This document shows, piece by piece, positions 53,704 through 62,674 of a stretch of 64,000 nucleotides of DNA. The notes below the pieces were generated by a model that worked only from the letters and a program-made list of their open reading frames with translations, was not told where the DNA came from and searched no databases. The first letter of the stretch is position 1, and every line of letters begins with the position of its first letter. Made by a program: the position numbers and the translations under genes. The stretch is from Pseudomonas sp. RIT-PI-r (GTDB lineage Bacteria > Pseudomonadota > Gammaproteobacteria > Pseudomonadales > Pseudomonadaceae), in contig NZ_LIGE01000011.1 in assembly GCF_001297015.1 (NCBI RefSeq), forward strand, positions 1 to 64,000, read 5' to 3'.

Positions 53704-55662
53704 ATGATCAACTCTCGATTGCGCCTGACGGGCGCGGCGCTCCCCGGTGTCGGCCTGGCCGGGTTGCTGCAACTGTGCGCAGTCGATGGCGCGCACGCAG
53801 TGGAGTTCAGCGTGCTGGACAAACAGGTCACCGGCTCGTTCGACACGACCTTGTCCTATGGCCGTTTGTGGCGGGTGCAGGGGCGCGATAAAACCAACGA
53901 TGACGTCAACACCAACGACGGCAATCGCAACTTCGACACCGGGCTGGTCTCCGAGGTGTACAAGATCACCTCCGAGCTCGAAGCCAACTATCAGAACTAC
54001 GGTTTGTTCATGCGCGGCACCGCGTTTTACGACACGCAGTTGATGGACAAACGCAACAACTACTACGACAACAACAACCCGTCGCAACCGAGTCAGAGCT
54101 ACCCGCAGGACGACCATTTCACCAGCCAGACCCGCGACATCGCCGGCAGCCGCATCGAGATGCTCGACGCCTACGTGCATGGCAGTTGGGACGTTGCGCA
54201 GATGCCGGTGACCGCGCGCGTCGGTCGGCAGGTGTTCAACTGGGGCGAGGGGATTTTCTATCGCGGCGGGATCAACACAACCAACCCGGTGGACGCTGCC
54301 AAGTACCGCTTGCCCGGCGCCGAAGTGAAGGAAGTGCTGGTGCCGGTCGAGGCGCTGAGCTTCAACGTCGGCCTCACCGATTCGCTGACGATGGAGAGTT
54401 TCTACCAGACCAACTGGAAGGAAACCCGCATCGATCCGGTCGGCACCTTCTACTCGCAAACCGACCTGTTCGCTGACGGCGGCAACACCGGTTACAACAA
54501 CTTCAGCGGCACGGCGCTCGATACGCCGGTGCCGGGGTTTGGCAATGTCATCGGTTTGTACAGCGCGCTGGGCAACAATCCCCTGTTGAGTTCTGCGCTG
54601 CAAAGCACGGGGCTGTACGCCAACGGCGTGACCCCGACCTACGGCAATACGCTGAAAGTGGCGAGCATCGGCAAGGACTACAACGCACGCAACGACGGTC
54701 AGTTCGGCTTCGCCTTTCGTTACATCGCCGAGCAGCTCAACAGCACCGAGTTCGGTTTGTACATGGTCAATTACCACGCCAAGGAACCGACCATTGCAGC
54801 AGATCTGGGCGGCTACCAAGGCATCGACATGAATGCCCTGACCAACCTGCTGTCCGGCGTCGCAGGTGATCAGGCCGGCGCGCTGGCCAATGGTCTGGCC
54901 ACCGCTGATGTGATGGGCAATATCCAGGCGCATCGGCGTTACGCCGAAGACATCCGCATGTACGGCTTCAGCTTCAACACCACGCTGGGCGAGGCCTCGG
55001 TGTTCGGTGAAATCGCTTATCGGCCGAACTTGCCAATCGGTGTCGCAGCCACCAACGATTTGATCGGTGACCTGGCCAACGGAGCTGCCGTGGCGGTAAC
55101 GGGGAGGTCGATCAACGTCGGCGGGCAGATGGTCAACCTCAACAGCGAGATCAACAACGCCGAACGTGTCGAAGCGTTCAACACCTCGCTGGGGACCATC
55201 TACAACTTCGGCCCGACGGCCTCGTTCGACTCGCTGTTCGGCATCTTTGAACTGGCCTCGGAACATCTGCGCGGCAGCAGTCTGCAATACACCGCTTATG
55301 ACGGCACGAACCGTTATTACGCCGGCACCGGTAACTATTCCTATGTGTCGGGCGGTGATCGCGACGATCAGGTCAACCGTGATTCCTACAGCTACACGGC
55401 GATGCTCAACGGCACCTGGAACGACGTGTACGCCGGGGTCAACGTCTCGCCTTACATCGTTTACAAGGACGACTTCCAGGGCAACAGCTACCAGGCCGGC
55501 AACACCATCGAAGGTCGCAAGGCCTACACGCTGGGGATCAAGGCCAACTACCAGAACAAGCTCGAAGCCGAACTGCAATACACCGAGTTTTACGGTGGCG
55601 GGCAGAACAACGGCATCCGCGACCGCGACAACGTCGGGTTCAACCTCAAGTATTTCCTTTGA
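53704..55662 (+). CDS. DUF1302 outer-membrane beta-barrel protein
   Basis: Encodes 652 residues. A signal peptide ends in GAHA before VEFSVLDKQVTGSFDTTLSY, the usual DUF1302 opening. RVGRQVFNWGEGIFYRGGIN and LPGAEVKEVLVPVEALSFNV follow. The rest is a series of amphipathic beta strands. Such proteins accompany DUF1329 partners and fatty-acid or steroid pathways and probably carry hydrophobic compounds through the outer membrane. GGAGG precedes the ATG. Confidence 0.92.
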   Translation: MINSRLRLTGAALPGVGLAGLLQLCAVDGAHAVEFSVLDKQVTGSFDTTLSYGRLWRVQGRDKTNDDVNTNDGNRNFDTGLVSEVYKITSELEANYQNYGLFMRGTAFYDTQLMDKRNNYYDNNNPSQPSQSYPQDDHFTSQTRDIAGSRIEMLDAYVHGSWDVAQMPVTARVGRQVFNWGEGIFYRGGINTTNPVDAAKYRLPGAEVKEVLVPVEALSFNVGLTDSLTMESFYQTNWKETRIDPVGTFYSQTDLFADGGNTGYNNFSGTALDTPVPGFGNVIGLYSALGNNPLLSSALQSTGLYANGVTPTYGNTLKVASIGKDYNARNDGQFGFAFRYIAEQLNSTEFGLYMVNYHAKEPTIAADLGGYQGIDMNALTNLLSGVAGDQAGALANGLATADVMGNIQAHRRYAEDIRMYGFSFNTTLGEASVFGEIAYRPNLPIGVAATNDLIGDLANGAAVAVTGRSINVGGQMVNLNSEINNAERVEAFNTSLGTIYNFGPTASFDSLFGIFELASEHLRGSSLQYTAYDGTNRYYAGTGNYSYVSGGDRDDQVNRDSYSYTAMLNGTWNDVYAGVNVSPYIVYKDDFQGNSYQAGNTIEGRKAYTLGIKANYQNKLEAELQYTEFYGGGQNNGIRDRDNVGFNLKYFL

Positions 55663-55685
55663 TACCCAGAATACCGACGCACCCC

Positions 55686-55780
55686 TTGTAGGAGCGAGCC
55701 TGCTCGTGATGGCGGACTTTCAGTCGCAGTAGTTTTTGCCTGATACACCGCTATCGCGAGCAGGCTCACTCCTACAGGGG
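55686..55780. repeat. REP inverted pair
   Basis: Facing copies of the GCGAGCAGGCTCACTCC family, the left one with a T for C change, between the DUF1302 and DUF1329 genes. Such an element inside an operon may set unequal message levels. Confidence 0.85.
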
Positions 55781-55825
55781 ATCTGCGGTGATTTGCAGAC
55801 CTCACTCCCATTTCGGAGATTGATC

Positions 55826-57199
55826 ATGTTTCACAACTCACGATTGACTAAGGCTTCGCTCGGGCTTGTTCTAGGTCTGGCCGCCGGCAGCGTTTTCGCC
55901 GCCATCACCCCACAACAAGCCGAACAACTGAAAACCTCCCTGACCCCCATGGGCGCCGAGCGCGCCGGCAACGCCGCCGGCACCATCCCCGCGTGGACCG
56001 GCGGCATCACTCAAGCCCCGGCCGGCTACAAACCCGGCCAGCACCACCCCGATCCATACGCGGCCGACAAACCGCTGTTCACCATCACCAAAGCCAATCT
56101 CGACCAGTACAAAACGCACCTCAGCCCCGGTCAGATCGCCCTGTTCAATAGCTACCCGGACACCTTTCAGATGCCGATCTACCCGTCCCGGCGCTCCGGT
56201 TCGGCACCGCAATGGCTGTACGACAACACCCTGAAAAACGCCACCTCAGCCAAGCTGCTCGAAGGCGGCAGCGGCTTCTCCGATGCCTACGGCGGCGTAC
56301 CATTCCCGGTGCCCAAGGACGGCGTTGAAGTGCTGTGGAACCACATCACCCGCTATCGCGGCATCTACGTCGTGCGCCGCGCTTCCGAAGCGCCGGTCCA
56401 GCGCAACGGCAGCTTCGCGCTGGTGACATCGCAGCAGGAAGCCCTGTTCAACTACTACCGCCCGAACGGCCAGTTCGCCGACCTGAAAAACATCCTGTTC
56501 TACTACCTCGCCTTCGTGAAAAGCCCCGCACGATTGGCCGGCGGTGCCGCACTCGTGCATGAAACCCTCGATCAGCTCAAGGACGCGCGCCAAGCGTGGA
56601 TCTACGATGCCGGCCAACGCCGTGTGCGCCGCGCACCGAACCTCGCTTACGACACGCCGATCGCATCCTCCGATGGCCTGCGCACCGCCGACGACACCGA
56701 CCTGTTCAACGGCTCACCGGATCGCTACGACTGGAAGCTCAAGGGCAAACAGGAAATCTACATCCCCTACAACAATTACAAGGTTGGCAGCCCCGAGGTG
56801 AAATACGCGCAACTGCTCACGCCCGGCCACCTCAACCCGCAATACACCCGCTACGAACTGCACCGGGTCTGGGTCGTAGAAGGCAACCTGAAACCGGGTT
56901 CGCGACACATCTATTCCAAGCGTGTGCTGTTTCTCGATGAAGACAGCTGGGGCGCGGCACTGGTCGATCAATACGATGGGCGTGGGGAGTTGTGGCGCGT
57001 GTCGATGGCCTACCTGAAAAACTTCTACGACCTGCCCACCACGTGGAGTGCGCTGGACGTGTTCCACGATTTGCAGGCGCGGCGTTACTACGTGCAGAAC
57101 CTTGATAACGAAGAGGCGGAGACGGTCGATTTTGCGCAGCCGGTGCCGGAGGATGCGTACTTCATGCCGTCGGCGTTGCGCCAGCGCGGCACGCGGTAA
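55826..57199 (+). CDS. DUF1329 exported protein
   Basis: Encodes 457 residues. Signal peptide LGLVLGLAAGSVFAA is followed by the family opening ITPQQAEQLKTSLTPMGAER and GTIPAWTGGIT. The late WDLPTTW-like segment reads NFYDLPTTWSALDVFHDLQ. DUF1329 proteins fold like lipoprotein-sorting factors (LolA/LolB) and are encoded beside DUF1302 porins. The start at 55826 has CGGAG upstream; an earlier frame runs back into the REP pair. Confidence 0.92.
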   Translation: MFHNSRLTKASLGLVLGLAAGSVFAAITPQQAEQLKTSLTPMGAERAGNAAGTIPAWTGGITQAPAGYKPGQHHPDPYAADKPLFTITKANLDQYKTHLSPGQIALFNSYPDTFQMPIYPSRRSGSAPQWLYDNTLKNATSAKLLEGGSGFSDAYGGVPFPVPKDGVEVLWNHITRYRGIYVVRRASEAPVQRNGSFALVTSQQEALFNYYRPNGQFADLKNILFYYLAFVKSPARLAGGAALVHETLDQLKDARQAWIYDAGQRRVRRAPNLAYDTPIASSDGLRTADDTDLFNGSPDRYDWKLKGKQEIYIPYNNYKVGSPEVKYAQLLTPGHLNPQYTRYELHRVWVVEGNLKPGSRHIYSKRVLFLDEDSWGAALVDQYDGRGELWRVSMAYLKNFYDLPTTWSALDVFHDLQARRYYVQNLDNEEAETVDFAQPVPEDAYFMPSALRQRGTR

Positions 57200-57363
57200 T
57201 GGTCAGACGTTGCGCCTGAAATGCGCGTATCAACAGTGGATTTTAATCGCGATTGAGTCTTTCGAACTGTCAGTTCTAACAGGTCAAAAGACTCTTTACT
57301 TGCAGCATGCTGCTCTTGCGCCGATACCGGTGTGGGCGTTGGGCAGAGCGAGAGGTCGACGAT

Positions 57364-57843
57364 ATGGATGCTGATCAGGCAAGTAAAGCATCGCGTGGCA
57401 CGATGAAAGGAATGGTTCAGAGTTACCGGGGAGGTGATGACCAGTTAGTTGACGAGTTCAGATTTGAATCGACACTGGTTCACCGATTTGACGACCAGGG
57501 CATTGGATTGATCGTTTCGGGAGATATAGATAAGCCACGCAACGCGCAGATTTACGTGGCTTTTAAAAATGACCGTCAGCCCAGTGGCAAATTTTCTTTT
57601 CCAAATGCAGAGATCAAGCATCTGGTGTTTATCGACGGCGAGTTTTACCCAACATACGGGGCGCGTGCCGGTGAAGTTGTATTTCAGAACAAGGATGGAC
57701 CGGATGTGCCGACCGGGTTGAGCGTCAATGGCAAATTGACGTTCACGACCGAATCTATCGGCAACAAGTATTTCAAAGTCGAGGTGATATTTGCTGTTGA
57801 GGGTTTGACTAAGGGTAAAAGGCCGCGCCAGCACGGGCACTGA
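57364..57843 (+). CDS. Hypothetical protein
   Basis: Encodes 159 residues, start chosen for GAGAGG nine bases upstream. It is less GC-rich than its neighbours. Segments include RFESTLVHRFDDQGIGLIVS, IYVAFKNDRQPSGKFSFPNA and FYPTYGARAGEVVFQ, which suggest an all-beta fold. No signal peptide, membrane helix or catalytic motif is recognisable. Not related by sequence to the DUF1329 gene upstream or the toxin pair downstream. Confidence 0.62.
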   Translation: MDADQASKASRGTMKGMVQSYRGGDDQLVDEFRFESTLVHRFDDQGIGLIVSGDIDKPRNAQIYVAFKNDRQPSGKFSFPNAEIKHLVFIDGEFYPTYGARAGEVVFQNKDGPDVPTGLSVNGKLTFTTESIGNKYFKVEVIFAVEGLTKGKRPRQHGH

Positions 57844-57921
57844 TCAGCGGCTGCCTTTGTGTATCGCATTGGCCAAGTGTGGGAGCCTGCTCGGGAAGAT
57901 GTTGGTACAGCCACTATTTAT

Positions 57922-57962
57922 GTGGCTACCATCTGCTGCAGTTGACCACCCAAGCGCGCCAG
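57922..57962 (-). repeat. Duplicated fragment of the chemoreceptor gene 3' end
   Basis: These 41 bases match 59043-59084, near the end of the chemoreceptor gene, with three substitutions and one base missing. The deletion breaks the reading frame. The fragment forms the left border of the toxin-antitoxin segment. Confidence 0.85.
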
Positions 57963-58021
57963 TCGAAATGAGAGTGGCCGCTTATACGATCACCGATTTT
58001 TAGCCAGAAAGGATGTGCTAG

Positions 58022-58051
58022 CCTGCAATCAATGATTTCATTGATTGCAGG
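58022..58051. promoter_or_regulatory. Perfect palindrome before the antitoxin gene, likely operator
   Basis: Two 14-base arms (CCTGCAATCAATGA and its complement) surround TT. The right arm runs into the ribosome site of the antitoxin gene seven bases before its ATG. FitAB and VapBC complexes repress their own promoters by binding such repeats; the hairpin could also mask the ribosome site in the mRNA. Confidence 0.8.
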
Positions 58052-58058
58052 GGGCATC

Positions 58059-58304
58059 ATGGCCAGCATTACAATTCGAAACCTTGATGAAAAGCTCAAG
58101 GAACAACTGCGCATCACCGCGGCTCACAATGGGCATTCCATGGAGGAAGAAGCTCGACTCATTTTAGGCCGAGCTCTGACGACGATAGACCGTACCGGTG
58201 GTCTTGGCAGCCGAATCCGCGACAGATTCAGTGCTGTCGGCGGAGTAGACCTCGATTTGCCGGAGCGTTCAGAGAAAGCCACTGCGGTGGATTTCTTCGA
58301 ATGA
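58059..58304 (+). CDS. Antitoxin, FitA/VapB type (ribbon-helix-helix)
   Basis: Encodes 81 residues. The N-terminal ribbon-helix-helix ASITIRNLDEKLKEQLRITA with HSMEEEARLILGRAL is the FitA/Arc pattern. The acidic tail binds the toxin. The ATG at 58059 follows GCAGGGGG; a longer frame from 58032 begins inside the operator palindrome and was rejected. Coupled to the toxin by an ATGA overlap. Confidence 0.9.
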   Translation: MASITIRNLDEKLKEQLRITAAHNGHSMEEEARLILGRALTTIDRTGGLGSRIRDRFSAVGGVDLDLPERSEKATAVDFFE

Positions 58305-58720
58305 TAGTGCTTGATACCAACGTTCTATCAGAGTTCATGCGAACCGAGCCTGAGACCCGGGTGCTCGCCTGGGTTGATGCACAGCCTGCGATGGAACTGG
58401 CTGTGAGTGCCGTGACGGTGGCAGAAATATTTCACGGTATCGCTCGGCTGCCTTCCGGAAAGCGCAAACAAAAACTTGAGGCCCATGCGATGGCGATGTT
58501 CGAAGAAGACTTTGCCGGACGTATTTTGTCTTTCGACGCTCATGCCGCTGTCGAGTACGCGACGCTTGTTGCAGATTGTGAATCAAAAGGCCGCGCGGTT
58601 TCGATGGCCGATGCGCAAATTGCTGCGATCTGCCGAACCCATGGCCTCCCCATAGCTACCCGTAACGTGAAGGATTTCGAGTTTAGCGGTGTAGAGATGA
58701 TTAACCCGTGGGCAGCTTGA
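58301..58720 (+). CDS. PIN-domain toxin, FitB/VapC type
   Basis: Encodes 139 residues. The acidic site is intact: Asp5 in VLDTNVLSE, Glu42 in VAEIFHGIARL, Asp104 in MADAQIAA and Asp125 in RNVKDFE. PIN toxins are magnesium-dependent RNases that often cut initiator tRNA or rRNA. The ending VEMINPW is usual for FitB. Forms an operon with the antitoxin. Confidence 0.93.
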   Translation: MIVLDTNVLSEFMRTEPETRVLAWVDAQPAMELAVSAVTVAEIFHGIARLPSGKRKQKLEAHAMAMFEEDFAGRILSFDAHAAVEYATLVADCESKGRAVSMADAQIAAICRTHGLPIATRNVKDFEFSGVEMINPWAA

Positions 58721-58775
58721 GCATCACAAAAGCGAAGTAGATAGCCCCTGAAAAAGCTCGCTACCCACATGGCAC

Positions 58776-58868
58776 TGTAGGAGCTGCCGAAGGCTGCGAT
58801 CTTTTGATCCTGCTTCAGATTGTTCAAAAGCGAAGATCAAAAGATCGCAGCCTGCGGCAGCTCCTACA
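58776..58868. repeat. REP inverted pair, CTGCCGCAGGCTGCGATC family
   Basis: Arms of about 34 bases face each other across a short spacer, extended by a shared TTTTGATC. One arm has a C-to-A change. Same family as 37726. Confidence 0.9.
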
Positions 58869-58909
58869 TGATGCGAGTTTTCCGGGACATCCAGGTGAAA
58901 GGCCTGACG

Positions 58910-59003
58910 CAATCGCGGGCAAGCCCGCTCCCACAGTTCATGAGTCGAACACAACATCTGTGAACGACTCAAAACCCTGTGGGAGCGGGCTTGCCCGCGA
59001 TTG
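58910..59003. repeat. REP inverted pair, GCGGGCAAGCCCGCTCC family
   Basis: Perfect arms at 58910-58936 and 58978-59003. Together with the previous pair it fills the 310-base gap between the toxin gene and the chemoreceptor gene; nothing else is seen there. Confidence 0.92.
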
Positions 59004-59030
59004 GTTTTTTGCTTCAGCGCTGTACGAAGA

Positions 59031-60950
59031 TCAAACGCGGAAGTGGCTGACCATCTGCTGCAACTGACCACCCAAACGCGCCAGTTCAACACTCGATGCA
59101 GCCGTCTCATCACTCGCCGCAGCGGTCTGTTCAGACACATCGCGTACGTTGATGATGCTGCGGCTGATCTCTTCAGCCACGGCGCTCTGCTGTTCTGCAG
59201 CAGCAGCGATCTGCTGGTTCATCGCCTGGATGTTCGACACCGTACGGGTGATGTTTTCCAGTGTCGCGCCAGCCTTGCGCGTCAGGGCGACGCTGCTGTC
59301 GGTCAGCGCGCGGCTGTTGCTCATCACCGCCGAAACCTGCTGGGTGCCGATCTGCAGACCGGCGACCAGGCCTTCGATTTCTTCGGTGGATTTCTGTGTG
59401 CGCTGGGCCAAACCACGATCCTCGTCGGCGACCACGGCGAAACCACGACCGGCCTCCCCGGCGCGCGCTGCTTCGATCGCGGCGTTGAGCGCGAGCAGGT
59501 TGGGCTGTTCGGCAACGGCCTTGATCACGTCCATGACGCTGCCGATCTTGTCGCTTTCCTGTTGCAACACGCTCATGGCTTCGGTCGAACGCACCACTTC
59601 GCTGGCCAGACGCTCGATCTGGGCGATGGCTTCGTTGACCACTTTGTCGCCTTCACGGGCTTCGCCGTCAGCGGCGGCAGCCGCTTGCGAGGCTTCTTCG
59701 GCGTTGCGCGCGACTTCCTGCACGGTGGCAGTCATCTCGTGCATCGCGGTGGCGACCTGATCGGTCTCGACTTTCTGGCTGTTCACACCGGCGCTGGTCT
59801 GCTCGGTCACGGCCGAGAGTTCTTCGGCGGCGCTGGCGATCTGGGTGACGCCGTCGCGGATGCCGCTGATCAGGTCGCGCAGGGTCACGCCCATGCGCGC
59901 GATGCCTTGTTGCAGCACACCGAGTTCGTCGCGGCGGGTAACGGTGACGTTCTGGGTCAGGTCGCCGCTGGCGATGCGCTCGACCACAGCCAGGGTTTCC
60001 TGCAGTGGACGGGTGATCTGACGGGTGATGATCACCGCAGCAATCACGCCAACCAGCAGGGCGAGCAGGGTGCTGATCAACTGGAAGGTGCGCGCCTGGG
60101 CACTTTCGATGTCACGACGGTCGAGCTGGATCTGGTACAGCTGCTCGCTCGTGGTGACGATGGCGGCGCCTTGATCGGTCATTTCCTTACGGGCTTGCAC
60201 CGCATCGGTGTTGGCGTTTTTATAGGCCATCAATGCGCTGCGATAGTTGACGAGTGCGGTTTCCAGCTGACGCAGCGCTTCTTGCTGCGAGTCAGCAAAA
60301 TGCACGTTCAGTTGCTTGAGGCTGGCAATGGCGGCGTCAATCTGGCCGATGGCTTTCTGTTCGGTTTCGGCATTGGTGGTGGCGGTGTAGCCACGCACTT
60401 CGTAGCGCGCGAGGATGAACGCTTCCTTGGCGGCGGTGATCGCCTGGAACTGTTCGAAACGCTGTTCGCTCATGTCCATCTGCTGCACGCGTTTGCTGAT
60501 CGACTCGATCTGGTTGTACGCGGTCTCGGCACTCACGCTCATGCTGTCGCGGGCGCTGTTGCCGGTGCGATAGGCGTTGCGCATTTTGTTCAGCGACGTC
60601 TGGTATTCAGCGATGGTCGCTGCCTGCTCCTTGAGCAGTTTGACGTTTTCCGGGCTCTTGAAACTGTTGATGAGCTTCTGCTGCTGCGCGGCAAAGCTTT
60701 CGAGGGTGGTCTGCACATTCTGTGCGGCGGTTTCATCGCCATTGGTCAGCATGTACTGCAGGCGCACCACGCGCAGTTTGGTCAGACCGGCATTGAGCTG
60801 GGTGATATCGCTCATCCAGTTGCTGCGGTCGATCAGGCCACCGAGGCTGGTCCAGCCTGTCAGGGCCAGCACGCAGGTCAGGGCCAGCACCAGGCCGAAG
60901 CCCAGGCCCAGTTTCATGTTCACGCTGATGTTGCCGAACCAGCTATTCAT
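59031..60950 (-). CDS. Methyl-accepting chemotaxis protein
   Basis: Encodes 639 residues: N-terminal helix ([20 protein letters not shown]), a four-helix-bundle periplasmic domain of about 150 residues, second helix ([18 protein letters not shown]), HAMP domain and signalling domain. GGAGGA precedes the ATG at 60950. The hairpin tip, normally EQTNLLALNA and DEVR, here reads [10 protein letters not shown] and [10 protein letters not shown]; both changed residues are among the most conserved in chemoreceptors. The protein ends QMVSHFRV, with no CheR-binding pentapeptide. Confidence 0.93.
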   Translation of the reverse strand: MNSWFGNISVNMKLGLGFGLVLALTCVLALTGWTSLGGLIDRSNWMSDITQLNAGLTKLRVVRLQYMLTNGDETAAQNVQTTLESFAAQQQKLINSFKSPENVKLLKEQAATIAEYQTSLNKMRNAYRTGNSARDSMSVSAETAYNQIESISKRVQQMDMSEQRFEQFQAITAAKEAFILARYEVRGYTATTNAETEQKAIGQIDAAIASLKQLNVHFADSQQEALRQLETALVNYRSALMAYKNANTDAVQARKEMTDQGAAIVTTSEQLYQIQLDRRDIESAQARTFQLISTLLALLVGVIAAVIITRQITRPLQETLAVVERIASGDLTQNVTVTRRDELGVLQQGIARMGVTLRDLISGIRDGVTQIASAAEELSAVTEQTSAGVNSQKVETDQVATAMHEMTATVQEVARNAEEASQAAAAADGEAREGDKVVNEAIAQIERLASEVVRSTEAMSVLQQESDKIGSVMDVIKAVAEQPNLLALNAAIEAARAGEAGRGFAVVADEDRGLAQRTQKSTEEIEGLVAGLQIGTQQVSAVMSNSRALTDSSVALTRKAGATLENITRTVSNIQAMNQQIAAAAEQQSAVAEEISRSIINVRDVSEQTAAASDETAASSVELARLGGQLQQMVSHFRV

Positions 60951-61166
60951 CAAAAATCCTCCAGAAACGTTGGGTTTCTTGTCGTCGGTTAGGCTGGAAG
61001 ATTGTTGTTTTTTTGAGCCAGCAAGGGTGTTAGCAGGTTTGTATCGGCCGCATTTCCCAGAGCTGAAAGGTTTTTGTCCGACAGAATTTGTAACAGCCCC
61101 GCTGAGGCTCTTTTTCATTGAGGGTTCAGGGGCGTGCCTGCACGAGATGATCGTGTAGCGTCTACC

Positions 61167-62606
61167 TCAATAACCGACGAAGTAATAAGCCTGCCGCCCG
61201 ACCCTCAGGGTCTTGAGCACTTTCAACGGTGCGACAGGTTCGCGGTCTGCCGCCATGACGGCGACGTGGGATGGCGAGGCTGCGAGGAAGTCTTTCAGTT
61301 GCGCGTCGGTATCCAGACCTTTCAGCACCTGTCGGGTGTAAAAAACGCTGGCGCCGCCGACGCGTTCATTGGCTTGAAACAACGCAACTTGTCGACCTTC
61401 GGCTTGCAGCATTTGAATGTGTTCGTTCAACGGCAGGAACGATAACTTTTTGTCGGCGTGGGGCAGCGCCCATTGCGCAGCCGCGAGATAACTGCCGATC
61501 ACCAGCGTGAGTACGCCGACTGCCAGTGTCTGACGGTGCCGGGCGATTCGGCCTACCAATCGATTACCGGATTCGTACTGCTTCAATCGCTCGAACAGCA
61601 CGCAGGCATACTCCGCTGCGATCACTGCGGCGGCCGGTGTCATCGACATCAGGTACACCATGCGTTTGCTCGAAGCCAACGTCAGCATGACGAATTGCGC
61701 AACGACCCACAGGCTGAAAAACAGCAGATAACGATTGGCCTTGAGCTGTTTGCGGAAATGCCACAGCCCCAGATACACCAGAATGTTCCACGGCAAAAAC
61801 GCTTGCGGCAACTTGGCGAGGTAGTAATGGAACGGCTCGTAATGCCCGGCCTCGACGAACGACCCGCTGAAGCGTCCGACGCTGTTGGTCAGCAACACTT
61901 CTCTGACCGCTTGCGCACCGTCATGCTGATAAAGCACAACCAGCCAGATCAATAGCGGAATCAGCCCGATCAAGGTCAACAATCCCGGTCGCAACCAATC
62001 AGCGATCTTCAGGCGTTTATCGATCAAGGTATCGGCCAACAGATAAGCAAAAATCACCACCCCCGGCATCGCCAGCCCCAGGACACCCTTGCTCAATGTG
62101 GCAATGGCGATCCCGATGACAAACAGCAGCGAGTTGCCGGCGGTCGATGCACGTTGCGCCTGAAAAAACGCCAGCAATGCCATCGTCACGCCGAGGGCCA
62201 GCAGCGCGTCTTCGCCGACGCCGCGCACGTTGCTCCAATAACTGGCCATGGTCGCCAGCAAAATCCCCGCCGTCCACGCGATTCGCTTCGGCCGCTCGAA
62301 ACCGCGCAACATGCCGTAGAGCACCATCACGCTGAGCAATCCGGCCACCGCCGACGCCAGCCGCACCGACCACGGCGATACGCCGAACACGCGCATGGCG
62401 CCAGCGTCGAGCCACAGACTCAACGGTGGTTTTTCCAGAAATGGTTCGCCGAACAGGCGCGGCGTTACCCAGTCATTGTCCAGGTGCATTTCCATGGCGA
62501 TGCCGGCGACGCGGGCCTCGGTGGAGCCTTGCAACTGATGACCGCCCAGCGCGAAGAAAAACAACAAGGCGGCAAGCAGAAACAGCAAAGGGGCGGCACG
62601 CGACAT
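61167..62606 (-). CDS. ArnT-like membrane glycosyltransferase (GT39/PMT_2 type)
   Basis: Encodes 479 residues with about ten membrane helices. The first periplasmic loop GSTEARVAGIAMEMHLDNDW then FLEKPPLSLWLDAGAM matches ArnT-type enzymes, which move a sugar from an undecaprenyl carrier to lipid A or another acceptor. It lacks other arn genes, so aminoarabinose is not implied. The final part is a small periplasmic domain. Lies 67 bases before a minus-strand acetyltransferase gene's stop. Confidence 0.88.
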   Translation of the reverse strand: MSRAAPLLFLLAALLFFFALGGHQLQGSTEARVAGIAMEMHLDNDWVTPRLFGEPFLEKPPLSLWLDAGAMRVFGVSPWSVRLASAVAGLLSVMVLYGMLRGFERPKRIAWTAGILLATMASYWSNVRGVGEDALLALGVTMALLAFFQAQRASTAGNSLLFVIGIAIATLSKGVLGLAMPGVVIFAYLLADTLIDKRLKIADWLRPGLLTLIGLIPLLIWLVVLYQHDGAQAVREVLLTNSVGRFSGSFVEAGHYEPFHYYLAKLPQAFLPWNILVYLGLWHFRKQLKANRYLLFFSLWVVAQFVMLTLASSKRMVYLMSMTPAAAVIAAEYACVLFERLKQYESGNRLVGRIARHRQTLAVGVLTLVIGSYLAAAQWALPHADKKLSFLPLNEHIQMLQAEGRQVALFQANERVGGASVFYTRQVLKGLDTDAQLKDFLAASPSHVAVMAADREPVAPLKVLKTLRVGRQAYYFVGY

Positions 62607-62674
62607 GGTTTCAGGCTACCGAAGGGGGCGGGAGCCTCGAGCATACGTCGCCATTGCTGAACAAATCGTGAAGC

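Noticed and set aside
57926..58117. Minus-strand 63-codon frame before the antitoxin gene
   Set aside because: Part of it is the out-of-frame duplicated end of the chemoreceptor gene and it runs across the antitoxin operator.
15486..59003. CRISPR array or insertion sequences among the repeats
   Set aside because: Repeats are scattered facing palindromes with unequal gaps, without regular spacers, cas genes or a transposase.
59001..60992. 663-codon open frame antisense to the chemoreceptor gene
   Set aside because: Glycine- and histidine-rich shadow of a clear MCP gene, with no ribosome site or domain.
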